A DNA stretch of 64,000 bases. Origin: an uncultured Acidobacteriota bacterium. Its GTDB lineage: Bacteria > Acidobacteriota > Terriglobia > Bryobacterales > Bryobacteraceae. Of the stretch, positions 24,354 to 32,698 are shown piece after piece. Made by a program: the position numbers and the translations under genes. The stretch covers positions 440,945 to 504,944 of the forward strand of contig CADEFT010000001.1 of assembly GCA_902826685.1 (NCBI GenBank), written 5' to 3'. The notes beneath the pieces were generated by a model. The model saw only the letters and a list, made by a program, of their open reading frames with translations, was not told the DNA's origin and did no database searches. Every line of letters starts with the position of its first letter. Position 1 is the stretch's first letter.

Positions 24354-27187
24354 TCTTCGCTGTTCTGGCCGCACTGGCAGCCGCGCAAACGCCCCGGTTT
24401 GAGAAAGACGTGCTGCCCGTCTTTACGAAGTACTGCTTTACCTGCCACGGGCAAAGCTCGCCGAAACTCGGGTTGGATCTGCGCACGGCGGCGGGCGTCA
24501 TGAAGGGGAGCCACAACGGACCGGTGATCGCCAAGGGCCAGCCGGAGGAGAGCCTGCTGTGGAAGAAGGTTTCCTCGCGGCAGATGCCGCCGGCGATTTA
24601 CGGGCAGAAGATTCCCGATTCCGACCTCGATCTGGTCAAGAAATGGATTGAAGGCGGCGCGCCCTCGGATGCGGCGATCGGCACGCCCGCGCGCGACGCG
24701 GCGGAACAAAGCGCGCGCTTTGAACGCGACTTGCGGCCGATTTTTCAAGCGCGCTGCGTGCAGTGTCACGGCGGGACGAAGCCGGCGGCGGGGCTGCACC
24801 TGGGCTCGATGGCGGAAGTTCTGAAGGGCGGAACGAACGGGCCGGTGGTGATGGAAGGCTTTTCCGAACGCAGCCTGCTGGTGCGCCGGGTGGCCAATCA
24901 CACGATGCCTCCCAAGGGCACCGGGGCGCCGTTGAATGAAACGGAGACGCGGGCGATCCGCGAATGGATCGATCGAGGGAACTTCGGCCAGTCGGTGGTG
25001 ATGGATTCGGCCGAGCGTCCGTTCACGCCGCTCGAAGCTCCGGCGATTACGGCCGAGCAGCGTAAGTTCTGGGCGTTTCAGAAGCCAGTGGCGGCCGAGC
25101 CGCCCAAGGTGCGGGGCAGGGCGCGCGTGCGCACCCCCATCGACAGCTTTGTGCTGGCGAAGCTCGAATCGAAGGGGCTTTCCTATTCGCCGGACGCGCC
25201 GGCGCTCAAGCTAATGCGTCGCGCGTTCCTTGACGTGATTGGCCTGCCGCCCTCGCCTGCCGAGATTGAGGAATTCACCAACGATAAAACGCCGGGCGCC
25301 TATGAGCGCCTGCTCGACCGGCTGCTCGATTCGCCGCGCTATGGCGAGCGCTGGGGGCGGCAGTGGCTGGACGCGGCGGGCTATGTCGACACTACCGGCA
25401 AGGATTTCAATCCGGTCAAGGCGGAGTACGCCGAGGGCATGTGGCGTTACCGCGACTATGTGGTGAACGCATTCAACCAGGACAAGCCTTGGGATCGCTT
25501 TCTGACGGAGCAATTGGCGGGCGATGAGTTGATCGACTGGCGCTCCGCCACCAAGCACACGCCCGAAATCAATGAGCTTCTGGCGGCGACCGGATATCTG
25601 CGCACCATTCTCGACATCACCGAGGAGGACATCAGCAATCTGCCGGTGGAGCGCTACGAGGCGCTGTTCAAGCTGGTGGAAAAGGTTTCGAGCAGCACGC
25701 TGGGCCTGACGGTGAACTGCGCGCGCTGCCACAGCCACAAGTTCGATCCAATCTCACAGCGCGACTACTACCGGTTCCTGGCGTTGTTCACCACCGCCTA
25801 CAATCCGCAGGACTGGGTGCAGCCGCAGAACCGCCATCTCTACACCGTTTCGAAGGCGGATAAGGAAGAGATCGACAAACATAACAAGACGTTGGAGGCG
25901 CCGATCGAGGCGCTGGTCAAGAAGATCGCCGCGCTGCGCAAGCCTTACGAGTCGCAGTTGCTCGATGAGAAGCTGAAACCGGTCCCCGAAGCCATTCGTA
26001 TCGATGTGAAGAACGCCATCGAGACGCCGGCCGATAAACGCGACGAGGTGCAGAAGTACCTGTTCAACAAGTTCAACGGCGAACTGAAGATCGCGCCGAA
26101 GGACACGGAGAAGATGCTTTCGGATGGCGATAAGGCGGCCATTGCGGCGATTGAGAAGGAGAAGGCGGAGCTTGAGGGACGCAAGAAAAAACTCGAGAAG
26201 ATTCAGGCGCTGTGGGATGTGGGCAAGCCTCCCGTGATCCGGTTATTGCAGCGGGGTTCGGCCGATGCGCCGGGTCCGCGGGTGAAGCCGGGGTTCCTCG
26301 ATATCCTGAGCGAACCTGGCGATCGGGATGCGGAGAAGCCGGCCGGTACGCGGGGCGCGACCTCCGGTGTGCGGCTGTCCTTTGCGCGCTGGCTCACCGC
26401 TCCCGGCCATCCGCTGACGGCGCGCGTGATCGTGAATCGCATCTGGCAGGGCCATTTCGGCACGGGCATCGTGGCCACGCCCGATAATTTCGGCACCACG
26501 GGCGCGGCTCCGGTGAACCGCGAGCTGCTCGATTGGCTGGCGGTCGATTTCGTGAAGAACGGCTGGAAGGCGAAGCGGCTGCACAAGTTGATACTGATGT
26601 CGACCGCCTACCGGCAGTCGGCGCAGCAACTGGATCAGCCGTGGCTGGCGAAGGCGCGGTCGCTCGATCCGGACAATGCGCTGCTATGGCGGATGCCTTT
26701 GCGCCGCCTGGATGCCGAGTCGTTACGCGATTCCATCATCGCGGCGGCGGGCAAGCTGGACGCCACCGCGGGCGGACCGCCCATCGAGCTTGAGATGCGG
26801 CCGGACGGGCTGCAGGTGGTGTCTTCAAAAGAGCCGGAATCGGCGCAGTGGCGGCGCAGTGTGTACCTGACGTCGCGGCGGACGTACCCGATGACGTTCC
26901 TGGGTGTCTTCGACTATCCCATCATCGACGCCAACTGTACGCGGCGGGTGCCTTCGGCCACACCCTTGCAATCGCTGACGATGTTGAATGACGGCTTCAT
27001 CTGGCAGGCGGCCGAAGGCTTGGCTGCGCGTGCGGGGGACGATGTGGACCGCGCGTATCTGCTGGCTGTTTCCCGCAAGCCCACGCCTCGGGAACGCGAC
27101 AGCGCGTTGACTTACCTCAAAGGGAATTCGTTCAAGACGTTCGCGCAGGCGCTGCTGAGTTCGAACGAATTTCTGTACATCGATTAG
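24350..27187 (+). CDS. planctomycete-type cytochrome C, DUF1549 and DUF1553 protein (PSD1 family)
   Basis: This 945-residue protein has a short signal (IFAVLAALAAAQ). Two haem-binding CxxCH sites lie in PSCyt1-type domains: YCFTCHG (about residue 30) and RCVQCHG (about 135). DUF1549 follows (SFVLAKLESKGL, MRRAFLDVIGLPPSPAEIEEF) with a third CxxCH in NCARCHSHKFDPI, which is conserved in the family. A charged coiled-coil-like segment spans about 505-625. DUF1553 closes the protein (RLSFARWLTAPGHPLTARVIVNRIWQGHFGTG). The family is periplasmic and of unknown function, and it is always seen with DUF1501 partners; links to polysaccharide breakdown have been suggested for planctomycetes. Confidence 0.9.
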   Translation: MIFAVLAALAAAQTPRFEKDVLPVFTKYCFTCHGQSSPKLGLDLRTAAGVMKGSHNGPVIAKGQPEESLLWKKVSSRQMPPAIYGQKIPDSDLDLVKKWIEGGAPSDAAIGTPARDAAEQSARFERDLRPIFQARCVQCHGGTKPAAGLHLGSMAEVLKGGTNGPVVMEGFSERSLLVRRVANHTMPPKGTGAPLNETETRAIREWIDRGNFGQSVVMDSAERPFTPLEAPAITAEQRKFWAFQKPVAAEPPKVRGRARVRTPIDSFVLAKLESKGLSYSPDAPALKLMRRAFLDVIGLPPSPAEIEEFTNDKTPGAYERLLDRLLDSPRYGERWGRQWLDAAGYVDTTGKDFNPVKAEYAEGMWRYRDYVVNAFNQDKPWDRFLTEQLAGDELIDWRSATKHTPEINELLAATGYLRTILDITEEDISNLPVERYEALFKLVEKVSSSTLGLTVNCARCHSHKFDPISQRDYYRFLALFTTAYNPQDWVQPQNRHLYTVSKADKEEIDKHNKTLEAPIEALVKKIAALRKPYESQLLDEKLKPVPEAIRIDVKNAIETPADKRDEVQKYLFNKFNGELKIAPKDTEKMLSDGDKAAIAAIEKEKAELEGRKKKLEKIQALWDVGKPPVIRLLQRGSADAPGPRVKPGFLDILSEPGDRDAEKPAGTRGATSGVRLSFARWLTAPGHPLTARVIVNRIWQGHFGTGIVATPDNFGTTGAAPVNRELLDWLAVDFVKNGWKAKRLHKLILMSTAYRQSAQQLDQPWLAKARSLDPDNALLWRMPLRRLDAESLRDSIIAAAGKLDATAGGPPIELEMRPDGLQVVSSKEPESAQWRRSVYLTSRRTYPMTFLGVFDYPIIDANCTRRVPSATPLQSLTMLNDGFIWQAAEGLAARAGDDVDRAYLLAVSRKPTPRERDSALTYLKGNSFKTFAQALLSSNEFLYID

Positions 27188-27196
27188 GGTGGCCGC

Positions 27197-27964
27197 TTGC
27201 AGGAAAACAACGTCGAGGTCGCCAAACGGGCCGGCGCGGCCTGGGCCATTCTGTGGAGCGAGCTTGAAGAGGCGATCTCGCGGTGGCGGGGCAGGCCTGC
27301 CCTTCCAGGGCTGTCCGGGCCGGAACGGTGGCGGCATGCCGCCGACCTGGGGCGCGGCTTCCTGCTATTGGCGAGGGAAGCCCTGGTCATCGGACTGCTG
27401 GTGGCCGCCATCGCCGCCATGCTTTGGCTTTTCCTGTGGCGCGGCTGGAGTCCGACGCACTGGCTTTCGGGTTGGATCGGCCACACCGCCACCCTCGCCG
27501 GTTACGTCCTGCTCCTGCTCGCGACAGTCGTGGCGATGGCATACCGCGGATTCAGGAATCTTGGGCCGGAGAAGATCGCTCCGGCGACGGCCGGCTTCGG
27601 ACTGATCTTCGGCCTGGCGTTCTTTGTTGGATGCATGAGGGTGCTCTTTACAGGCTGGCGCAATCCGCAGTCTCTGGCCGATCCGGAGACGCAGATTACC
27701 TTTCACACGTCGCTGCTCATGGCTGTCTTCTTCCTCGGCGCATTCGCTTTCTACTTCAAACGAATGTCGAAGCTATGGTACGGGGTTACAGAGATCGCGG
27801 TGGCGTTGGCCAGCACCTGGTTCCTGGTAGACAAGATCGTGGCGAAACACGAAGCCGGCACACAGGAGTGGGTGGCGGTCGGCGCGGCCGTGTACGTGTT
27901 CAGCAGGGGATTCGGCAATACGTTCGAAGGGATCGAAGAGAAGCAAAAGAACAAGCACGCTTAG
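27197..27964 (+). CDS. multi-pass membrane protein of unknown function
   Basis: This 255-residue protein starts at a TTG nine bases after the previous stop, with GGGTGG as a modest ribosome-binding site. It has a soluble N-terminus of about 60 residues, then about five hydrophobic segments (ALVIGLLVAAIAAMLWLFLW, AGYVLLLLATVVAMAY, GFGLIFGLAFFVGC, LLMAVFFLGAFAFYF, TEIAVALASTWFLVD). The tail is Lys- and Glu-rich. No family recognised. Being at the end of the DUF1501-DUF1549 run, it may be cotranscribed with them. Confidence 0.68.
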   Translation: MQENNVEVAKRAGAAWAILWSELEEAISRWRGRPALPGLSGPERWRHAADLGRGFLLLAREALVIGLLVAAIAAMLWLFLWRGWSPTHWLSGWIGHTATLAGYVLLLLATVVAMAYRGFRNLGPEKIAPATAGFGLIFGLAFFVGCMRVLFTGWRNPQSLADPETQITFHTSLLMAVFFLGAFAFYFKRMSKLWYGVTEIAVALASTWFLVDKIVAKHEAGTQEWVAVGAAVYVFSRGFGNTFEGIEEKQKNKHA

Positions 27965-28037
27965 ACAGAGGCTGTACTTCGCTTGCGGTTTCGGCTAGGC
28001 TATACCAACAGATCATCCAGCTTCAAGGAGCCTAGTC

Positions 28038-31000
28038 ATGCTCATCGGTGGGAAGGGTATCTCCGTCTGCTTCCTTCTTCTAACGGCTGTTATGCCGCTT
28101 TCCGCGCAGATCGGCGGAACGGGAACCATTAGGGGTTCCATCGCCGATCCGACCGGCGCGTTGATTCCCAGCGCCTCGGTCACCGCCACGCACATCGCCA
28201 CGGGTGTGGAGTCGAAACGCGAGGCGACCGATGCGGGTCTCTTCGTGGTTGCACCTCTGCCCGCGGGCGTTTACAAATTGACCGTATCCGCTAATGGGTT
28301 TCGCACCTCCGTGCAGGACCAGATTATTGTTGATGCGCTGGGTACGGTGGAATTAAGCGTGAAGCTGGAGGTGGGTGCCACCGCCGAAAGCGTCACGGTA
28401 TCGGCCACCTCCATTGAGCTCAATACGGCCGATGCGCGCATGGGCCAGACGATGCGGAACGACATGTACACGGCGCTGCCGCTTTCCATGGGCGGCGGCA
28501 ATCCGCGCAACCCGGCTTCGTTCATCTATCTGATGCCCGGCGTGCAGGAAGGCGGCACGTTCGGTTTCATCAACGGCGGGCAGAGCTTTTCCAAGGATGT
28601 GTATGTCGAAGGGCTGCCCATCACCGACGCCGTGCGCCAGGGGGAAAGCCGCGCGCTGCAGTTTGCCGTATCGGTGGAATCGGTGGAGCAGTTCCAGGTG
28701 GAAACCAGCGGACAATCGGTGGAGTTTAACGGCCAGGGCTCGGAGAACTACACGCTCAAGTCCGGCACCAATCAATTCCACGGCGTGGCGTATGAGTATC
28801 TGCGGAACACGGTGCTTGACGCGCGGGGGTTCTTCAATACGACGCGGCCGCAACAGAATCAAAATCAGTTCGGTTTTACGTTCGGCGGCCCGATTCTCAA
28901 GAACAAGCTGTTCTTCTTCGGCGCTTACGATGGCTATCGGTACCGCGTGGCGACGGCGTCTCAGTTTGTGACGGTGCCCACCACGCGCATGCGCAACGGC
29001 GACTTCGGGGAACTGCCGGTGGGCCTGTTCGACCCCGCCACCACCTCGTGCCCGAACGGCGCCAACTGCTCGCGCCAGCCGTTTGCCGGAAACGTGATCC
29101 CGGGCAGCCGCCTTTCTTCGGCTTCCCGATTCTTTCAGGATCCGCTGCCGCAGCCGAACCGTCCGGGCATCGCGAGCAACTATCTGGGCAACAACACGGG
29201 CGTGGGCTTCAACAACCAGAACGTGAACGTGAAGGTGGACTACAACCTGTCCGATCCGCACAAGTTCTCCCTGCTGTTCTCGCGCGGGTCGCATGAACAG
29301 AGCAGCGCGATCCGCGGCAATCCGGTGCCGCTGCCGCTGCCCTATACGGTGACGCGGGTAGTAAGCGAAGTGCCGACGCTCGGCCAGTTCAAACACACGT
29401 GGGTGATCAACTCGTCGATGTTGAACCAGGTGAACATCGGCGCCTCGCGGCTGTGGGTGCCGATCACCAATCCGACGATCGACGGCAAATGGGTGGAGCG
29501 CGCGGGCATCCGCGGCCTGCCGTCGGGCGACGCGACACAATCGTTTCCCGAAACCGCTTTCGCCGGGCCGAATGCGCCGGCGGGCTGGCGCGGCACCGAT
29601 GCGCGGCCGTTTCTCGATGCGCTGAACAACTATACGTTTCAGGACAGCTTCCAGTGGCTGAAATCGAAGCACGCCATCAAGGCCGGGTATCAGCATCAGC
29701 GGCTGCAGGACAACTATCGTGCGCGTTGGGACGGAACGCTGTTCATCGCCAATTTCAGCAACCTGCAAACGGCGGGGTTTAACAACGGCACGCTTCAGAA
29801 CGCGACCGGCAACGCCTACGCCAGTTACCTGCTGGGCGACCTCAACTCATCGACGGTGAATGAGGACTCGGTGGTGACTTCGGGAGCGCGATACCGCACG
29901 CATGCCTGGTGGGTGGGCGACGACTGGAAGGTCACGCGCAAGCTGACGCTGAATCTGGGCGTCCGGCACGACATCATGCTTCCCTATGTGGAAGTGGTGG
30001 ATCGCGTCTCGTGGTTCAACCCCGATATCCCCAACCCGTTAGTGGGCGGCTTCCGCGGCGCGCTGCAGTTTGGGGGCAGCGGACAGAGTCCGCTCCATTG
30101 CAACTGCTCGACGCGGATCAAGACGCATCGTAACAATTGGGGTCCGCGGCTGGGATTCGCTTACCGGTTGGGCGATAAGACGGTGATTCGCTCCGGGTAT
30201 GGCATGATGTACACGCGCCACGGCGCGGTGGGCGGACGCGGCGGCGCGCGCGAGGGAACCGGAAAGCTGGGCTTCACGGCGGCGCCTGGGTTCGTTTCGC
30301 CGGATGGATTCAGCCCTGCTTTCAACTGGAACGACGGCGTGCCGGCCTATCAACGCCCGCCCTTCCTCGACGCGACGCTTAACACGGGCTTCTTCACCGA
30401 GCGGCCGACCGCGGGCAGCGTGGCCTGGGACAATCCGCAGGAAGGCGCCCGGCCTCCCCGCTATCAAAATTGGAATTTGTCGGTTCAACGGGTGGTGACA
30501 CCGACGATCCTGTTGACGGTTGGCTATGCCGGCGGCAACGGAAAGCTGTTGCGGGGCGGCGGACGCGGCATCTGGTCGAGTCAGATTCACCCGCAGTACC
30601 TGGCGCTCGGAAATTTATTGACGTCGCAGGTGAACGCCACCACGCTGGCGCAGGCGCGTGCGATCATGCCGGGCGTCTCACTGCCTTATGCCAACTTCCG
30701 CGGCACGTTCGCGCAGATGCTGCGGCCGTTCCCGCAGTATTCGGGGATCACGGCCGATTTCGTCAACCTGGCGAGCTCCAATTACAACTCGCTGCAGATC
30801 ACGCTGCAGAAGAGAATGACCAACGGTTTGACGTTCAACGTAAACCACACCTGGAGCAAGACGCTGTCCGATGCGGGCGCCGGGCGCAGCGAGTATTTCT
30901 GGGACATCGAGAAGACGCACGGAGAGAGCGACCGCCGGCACGTATTCAACGCCATGCTGGTGTTTGAGCCGCCCGTGGGACCGGGCAAGATGTACAACCC

Positions 31001-31511
31001 GTCGAATCCGGTAGCGCGCGGACTGCTGAGCGGATGGCGCTTTTCGAGCATCACACGGCTGCGCTCCGGCAATCCTTACGGCATCATCGCAGCGGCGTGC
31101 AACCTGCCAAACGCGGGCGGCTGCCGCGCCAACTATAATCCTTCGTTCTCGGGTCCGGTACGCATCAACGGCGATTGGGGCAGCGGCGATCTGCTGGGCG
31201 TGCGGCCGGTATTTCTCGACCGGAACGCGTTCCAGAATCCGGCCGCCTACGCCTATGGCAACACGCCTGGCGCGGGTGCCTATGGATTGTACGGTCCGGG
31301 CTTCTGGAACGAGGATGTGAGCGTGAACCGGCAGTTCCGCATTACCGAACGGTTCAAGCTCGACTTCGCCGCCGAAGGGTTCAACGTGACCAATTCGACG
31401 ATCTTCGGCGGACCGGCGTCGCTCGATATCAACAACGCGAATTTCGGGCGTATCACCAGCCAGCAGAATACGCCGCGGTCGCTGCAGTTGGGATTAAAAC
31501 TGCATTTCTGA
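28038..31511 (+). CDS. Oar-like TonB-dependent receptor (1157 aa)
   Basis: A good Shine-Dalgarno (AAGGAG at 28025-28030) precedes the ATG. The signal peptide (FLLLTAVMPLSAQ) is followed by the carboxypeptidase-regulatory domain (about 25-115, GTIRGSIADPTGALIPSASV), the plug (about 125-260, with 'VSVESVEQFQVETSGQSVEF') and a barrel whose last residues are SLQLGLKLHF. A cluster of cysteines in the barrel region (TSCPNGANCS, LHCNCSTRI, AACNLPNAGGC) is notable and may form loop disulfides. It is a TonB-energised importer of unknown substrate. The next gene is convergent and overlaps the end by 18 bases. The 73-base upstream gap holds a TATACC hexamer at a plausible place for a -10 but no good -35. 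Confidence 0.93.
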   Translation: MLIGGKGISVCFLLLTAVMPLSAQIGGTGTIRGSIADPTGALIPSASVTATHIATGVESKREATDAGLFVVAPLPAGVYKLTVSANGFRTSVQDQIIVDALGTVELSVKLEVGATAESVTVSATSIELNTADARMGQTMRNDMYTALPLSMGGGNPRNPASFIYLMPGVQEGGTFGFINGGQSFSKDVYVEGLPITDAVRQGESRALQFAVSVESVEQFQVETSGQSVEFNGQGSENYTLKSGTNQFHGVAYEYLRNTVLDARGFFNTTRPQQNQNQFGFTFGGPILKNKLFFFGAYDGYRYRVATASQFVTVPTTRMRNGDFGELPVGLFDPATTSCPNGANCSRQPFAGNVIPGSRLSSASRFFQDPLPQPNRPGIASNYLGNNTGVGFNNQNVNVKVDYNLSDPHKFSLLFSRGSHEQSSAIRGNPVPLPLPYTVTRVVSEVPTLGQFKHTWVINSSMLNQVNIGASRLWVPITNPTIDGKWVERAGIRGLPSGDATQSFPETAFAGPNAPAGWRGTDARPFLDALNNYTFQDSFQWLKSKHAIKAGYQHQRLQDNYRARWDGTLFIANFSNLQTAGFNNGTLQNATGNAYASYLLGDLNSSTVNEDSVVTSGARYRTHAWWVGDDWKVTRKLTLNLGVRHDIMLPYVEVVDRVSWFNPDIPNPLVGGFRGALQFGGSGQSPLHCNCSTRIKTHRNNWGPRLGFAYRLGDKTVIRSGYGMMYTRHGAVGGRGGAREGTGKLGFTAAPGFVSPDGFSPAFNWNDGVPAYQRPPFLDATLNTGFFTERPTAGSVAWDNPQEGARPPRYQNWNLSVQRVVTPTILLTVGYAGGNGKLLRGGGRGIWSSQIHPQYLALGNLLTSQVNATTLAQARAIMPGVSLPYANFRGTFAQMLRPFPQYSGITADFVNLASSNYNSLQITLQKRMTNGLTFNVNHTWSKTLSDAGAGRSEYFWDIEKTHGESDRRHVFNAMLVFEPPVGPGKMYNPSNPVARGLLSGWRFSSITRLRSGNPYGIIAAACNLPNAGGCRANYNPSFSGPVRINGDWGSGDLLGVRPVFLDRNAFQNPAAYAYGNTPGAGAYGLYGPGFWNEDVSVNRQFRITERFKLDFAAEGFNVTNSTIFGGPASLDINNANFGRITSQQNTPRSLQLGLKLHF

Positions 31512-31922
31512 TACCGGCAGTTCCTCGATCCGGGGCGGTGTGAGCGCGAAATCGCTATAGCGGATCCATCGGGGCTGGACGGCGAAATAGGTAATTCCGG
31601 GCCAGCCCAGACGCTCCACGCCGTCGGGCCACGCTTCGAGGTACACCGGCCGATAGCGAGCCAGTTCCTCGCCGTTCAATTCGCGCGCCATGCCTTCGTA
31701 CTGGATTGTGACCGCGCCTTCCCACACGACGAAACTGCAGCGCCGATTCGCCGACAGGTTGCGATATTTGCGCGAGCCGTTCAACGTGTCGAACACCAGT
31801 TCGAGGGCCGGCGTGACGGCGATTCCGACCACCGCGGACTGCGGCTCGCCTGCCGGAGACAGCGAACTGACGACCGCCAGCTTGTTACTTGAGAGAAAGG
31901 CGAACAACCCGGCCCGCGTCAC
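31494..31922 (-). CDS. pyridoxamine 5'-phosphate oxidase-like flavoprotein
   Basis: This 142-residue protein starts at a GTG overlapping the upstream stop (GTGA). It has the split-barrel pattern of the PNPOx-like family: LAVVSSLSPAGEPQSAVVGIAV, LVFDTLNGSRKYRNLSANRRCSFVVW, then the 'ITYFAVQPRWIRYSDF' closing strand. Members bind FMN or F420 and reduce or bind small molecules; this one is far from true PdxH. It is the last gene of a run with an OPT transporter and an UlaG-like hydrolase. Confidence 0.78.
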   Translation of the reverse strand: MTRAGLFAFLSSNKLAVVSSLSPAGEPQSAVVGIAVTPALELVFDTLNGSRKYRNLSANRRCSFVVWEGAVTIQYEGMARELNGEELARYRPVYLEAWPDGVERLGWPGITYFAVQPRWIRYSDFALTPPRIEELPVSEMQF

Positions 31923-32692
31923 AGCAGGAATGGCTCGCCGTGGGTCATCTCCTGATAGGCGACACCGGGCGCGCGCAGCGCCAGCGTGGCGCGGAATTGC
32001 TTCGGGTCGATGGAATTGTCGGCGAACATGTCGTAGTGGCAGGGGATGGCCAGCTTCGGCTTGATGCGGCCGCAGACCTCGGCGGCTTCCCAGTGCGACA
32101 GGTTGTTGAAGCCTCCGTTGATGACGGTGATCACCGCGTCGGGCTTCTGCTTCTCGACCGAAAACAGCAGTTCGCTGAAGTCGGTGTCGCCGGTAATGTA
32201 GATCTTCGGTCCGCCGCCGAATTGCATCACGAAGCCCATATGGTTCAGATCGCTGTCGTCGGTGGGCAGGGCGAAGGTGCCTGTGATTTTGATATCGGCG
32301 AGCTCGATCTCACGCTGGGGCCAGGTGGGAACGATCCGGCCGGTTTCGATGCCTTCGGCGGCATAGACGCCGCAGGTGGGGTGCGGGCCCACAAAGTGCG
32401 CCGTATCTTTGTTGCGCAGCCCGCGAATGGTGAACGGATCGGTGTGGTCCTGGTGGTTGTGCGTGCAGGCGAAGATGTCGACGTCGAGCTCTTCGGGCGC
32501 GATCAACACCGGCACCTGGCGCGAGAAGTCGAGGTGCGGCACCAGGCCGGCGCAGCTATCGGTGAGGTACATGTCGACGCTCGCCAGAGTACCTTCGGGC
32601 GTCTTGAAAATCCAGCCATTCTGGCCGAGCCACCACATGGCGACGCTCTTGCGGGGGACCGGATATTCCCGGATTTTCTTCATCAGCGACAT
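31919..32692 (-). CDS. metallo-beta-lactamase-fold hydrolase, UlaG-like
   Basis: This 257-residue protein has the metal-binding motif THNHQDHTD (about residues 77-85) and further ligands in HMGFVMQF and 'YITGDTDFSE'. The opening 'SVAMWWLGQNGWIFKTPEG' and overall layout resemble UlaG (L-ascorbate-6-phosphate lactonase). Lactonase activity is likely in general terms, but the substrate is not defined, as no ascorbate pathway gene is nearby. It lies six bases downstream of the OPT transporter gene and overlaps the PNPOx-like gene, so it may act on the imported compound. Confidence 0.82.
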   Translation of the reverse strand: MSLMKKIREYPVPRKSVAMWWLGQNGWIFKTPEGTLASVDMYLTDSCAGLVPHLDFSRQVPVLIAPEELDVDIFACTHNHQDHTDPFTIRGLRNKDTAHFVGPHPTCGVYAAEGIETGRIVPTWPQREIELADIKITGTFALPTDDSDLNHMGFVMQFGGGPKIYITGDTDFSELLFSVEKQKPDAVITVINGGFNNLSHWEAAEVCGRIKPKLAIPCHYDMFADNSIDPKQFRATLALRAPGVAYQEMTHGEPFLL

Positions 32693-32698
32693 AGCGAA

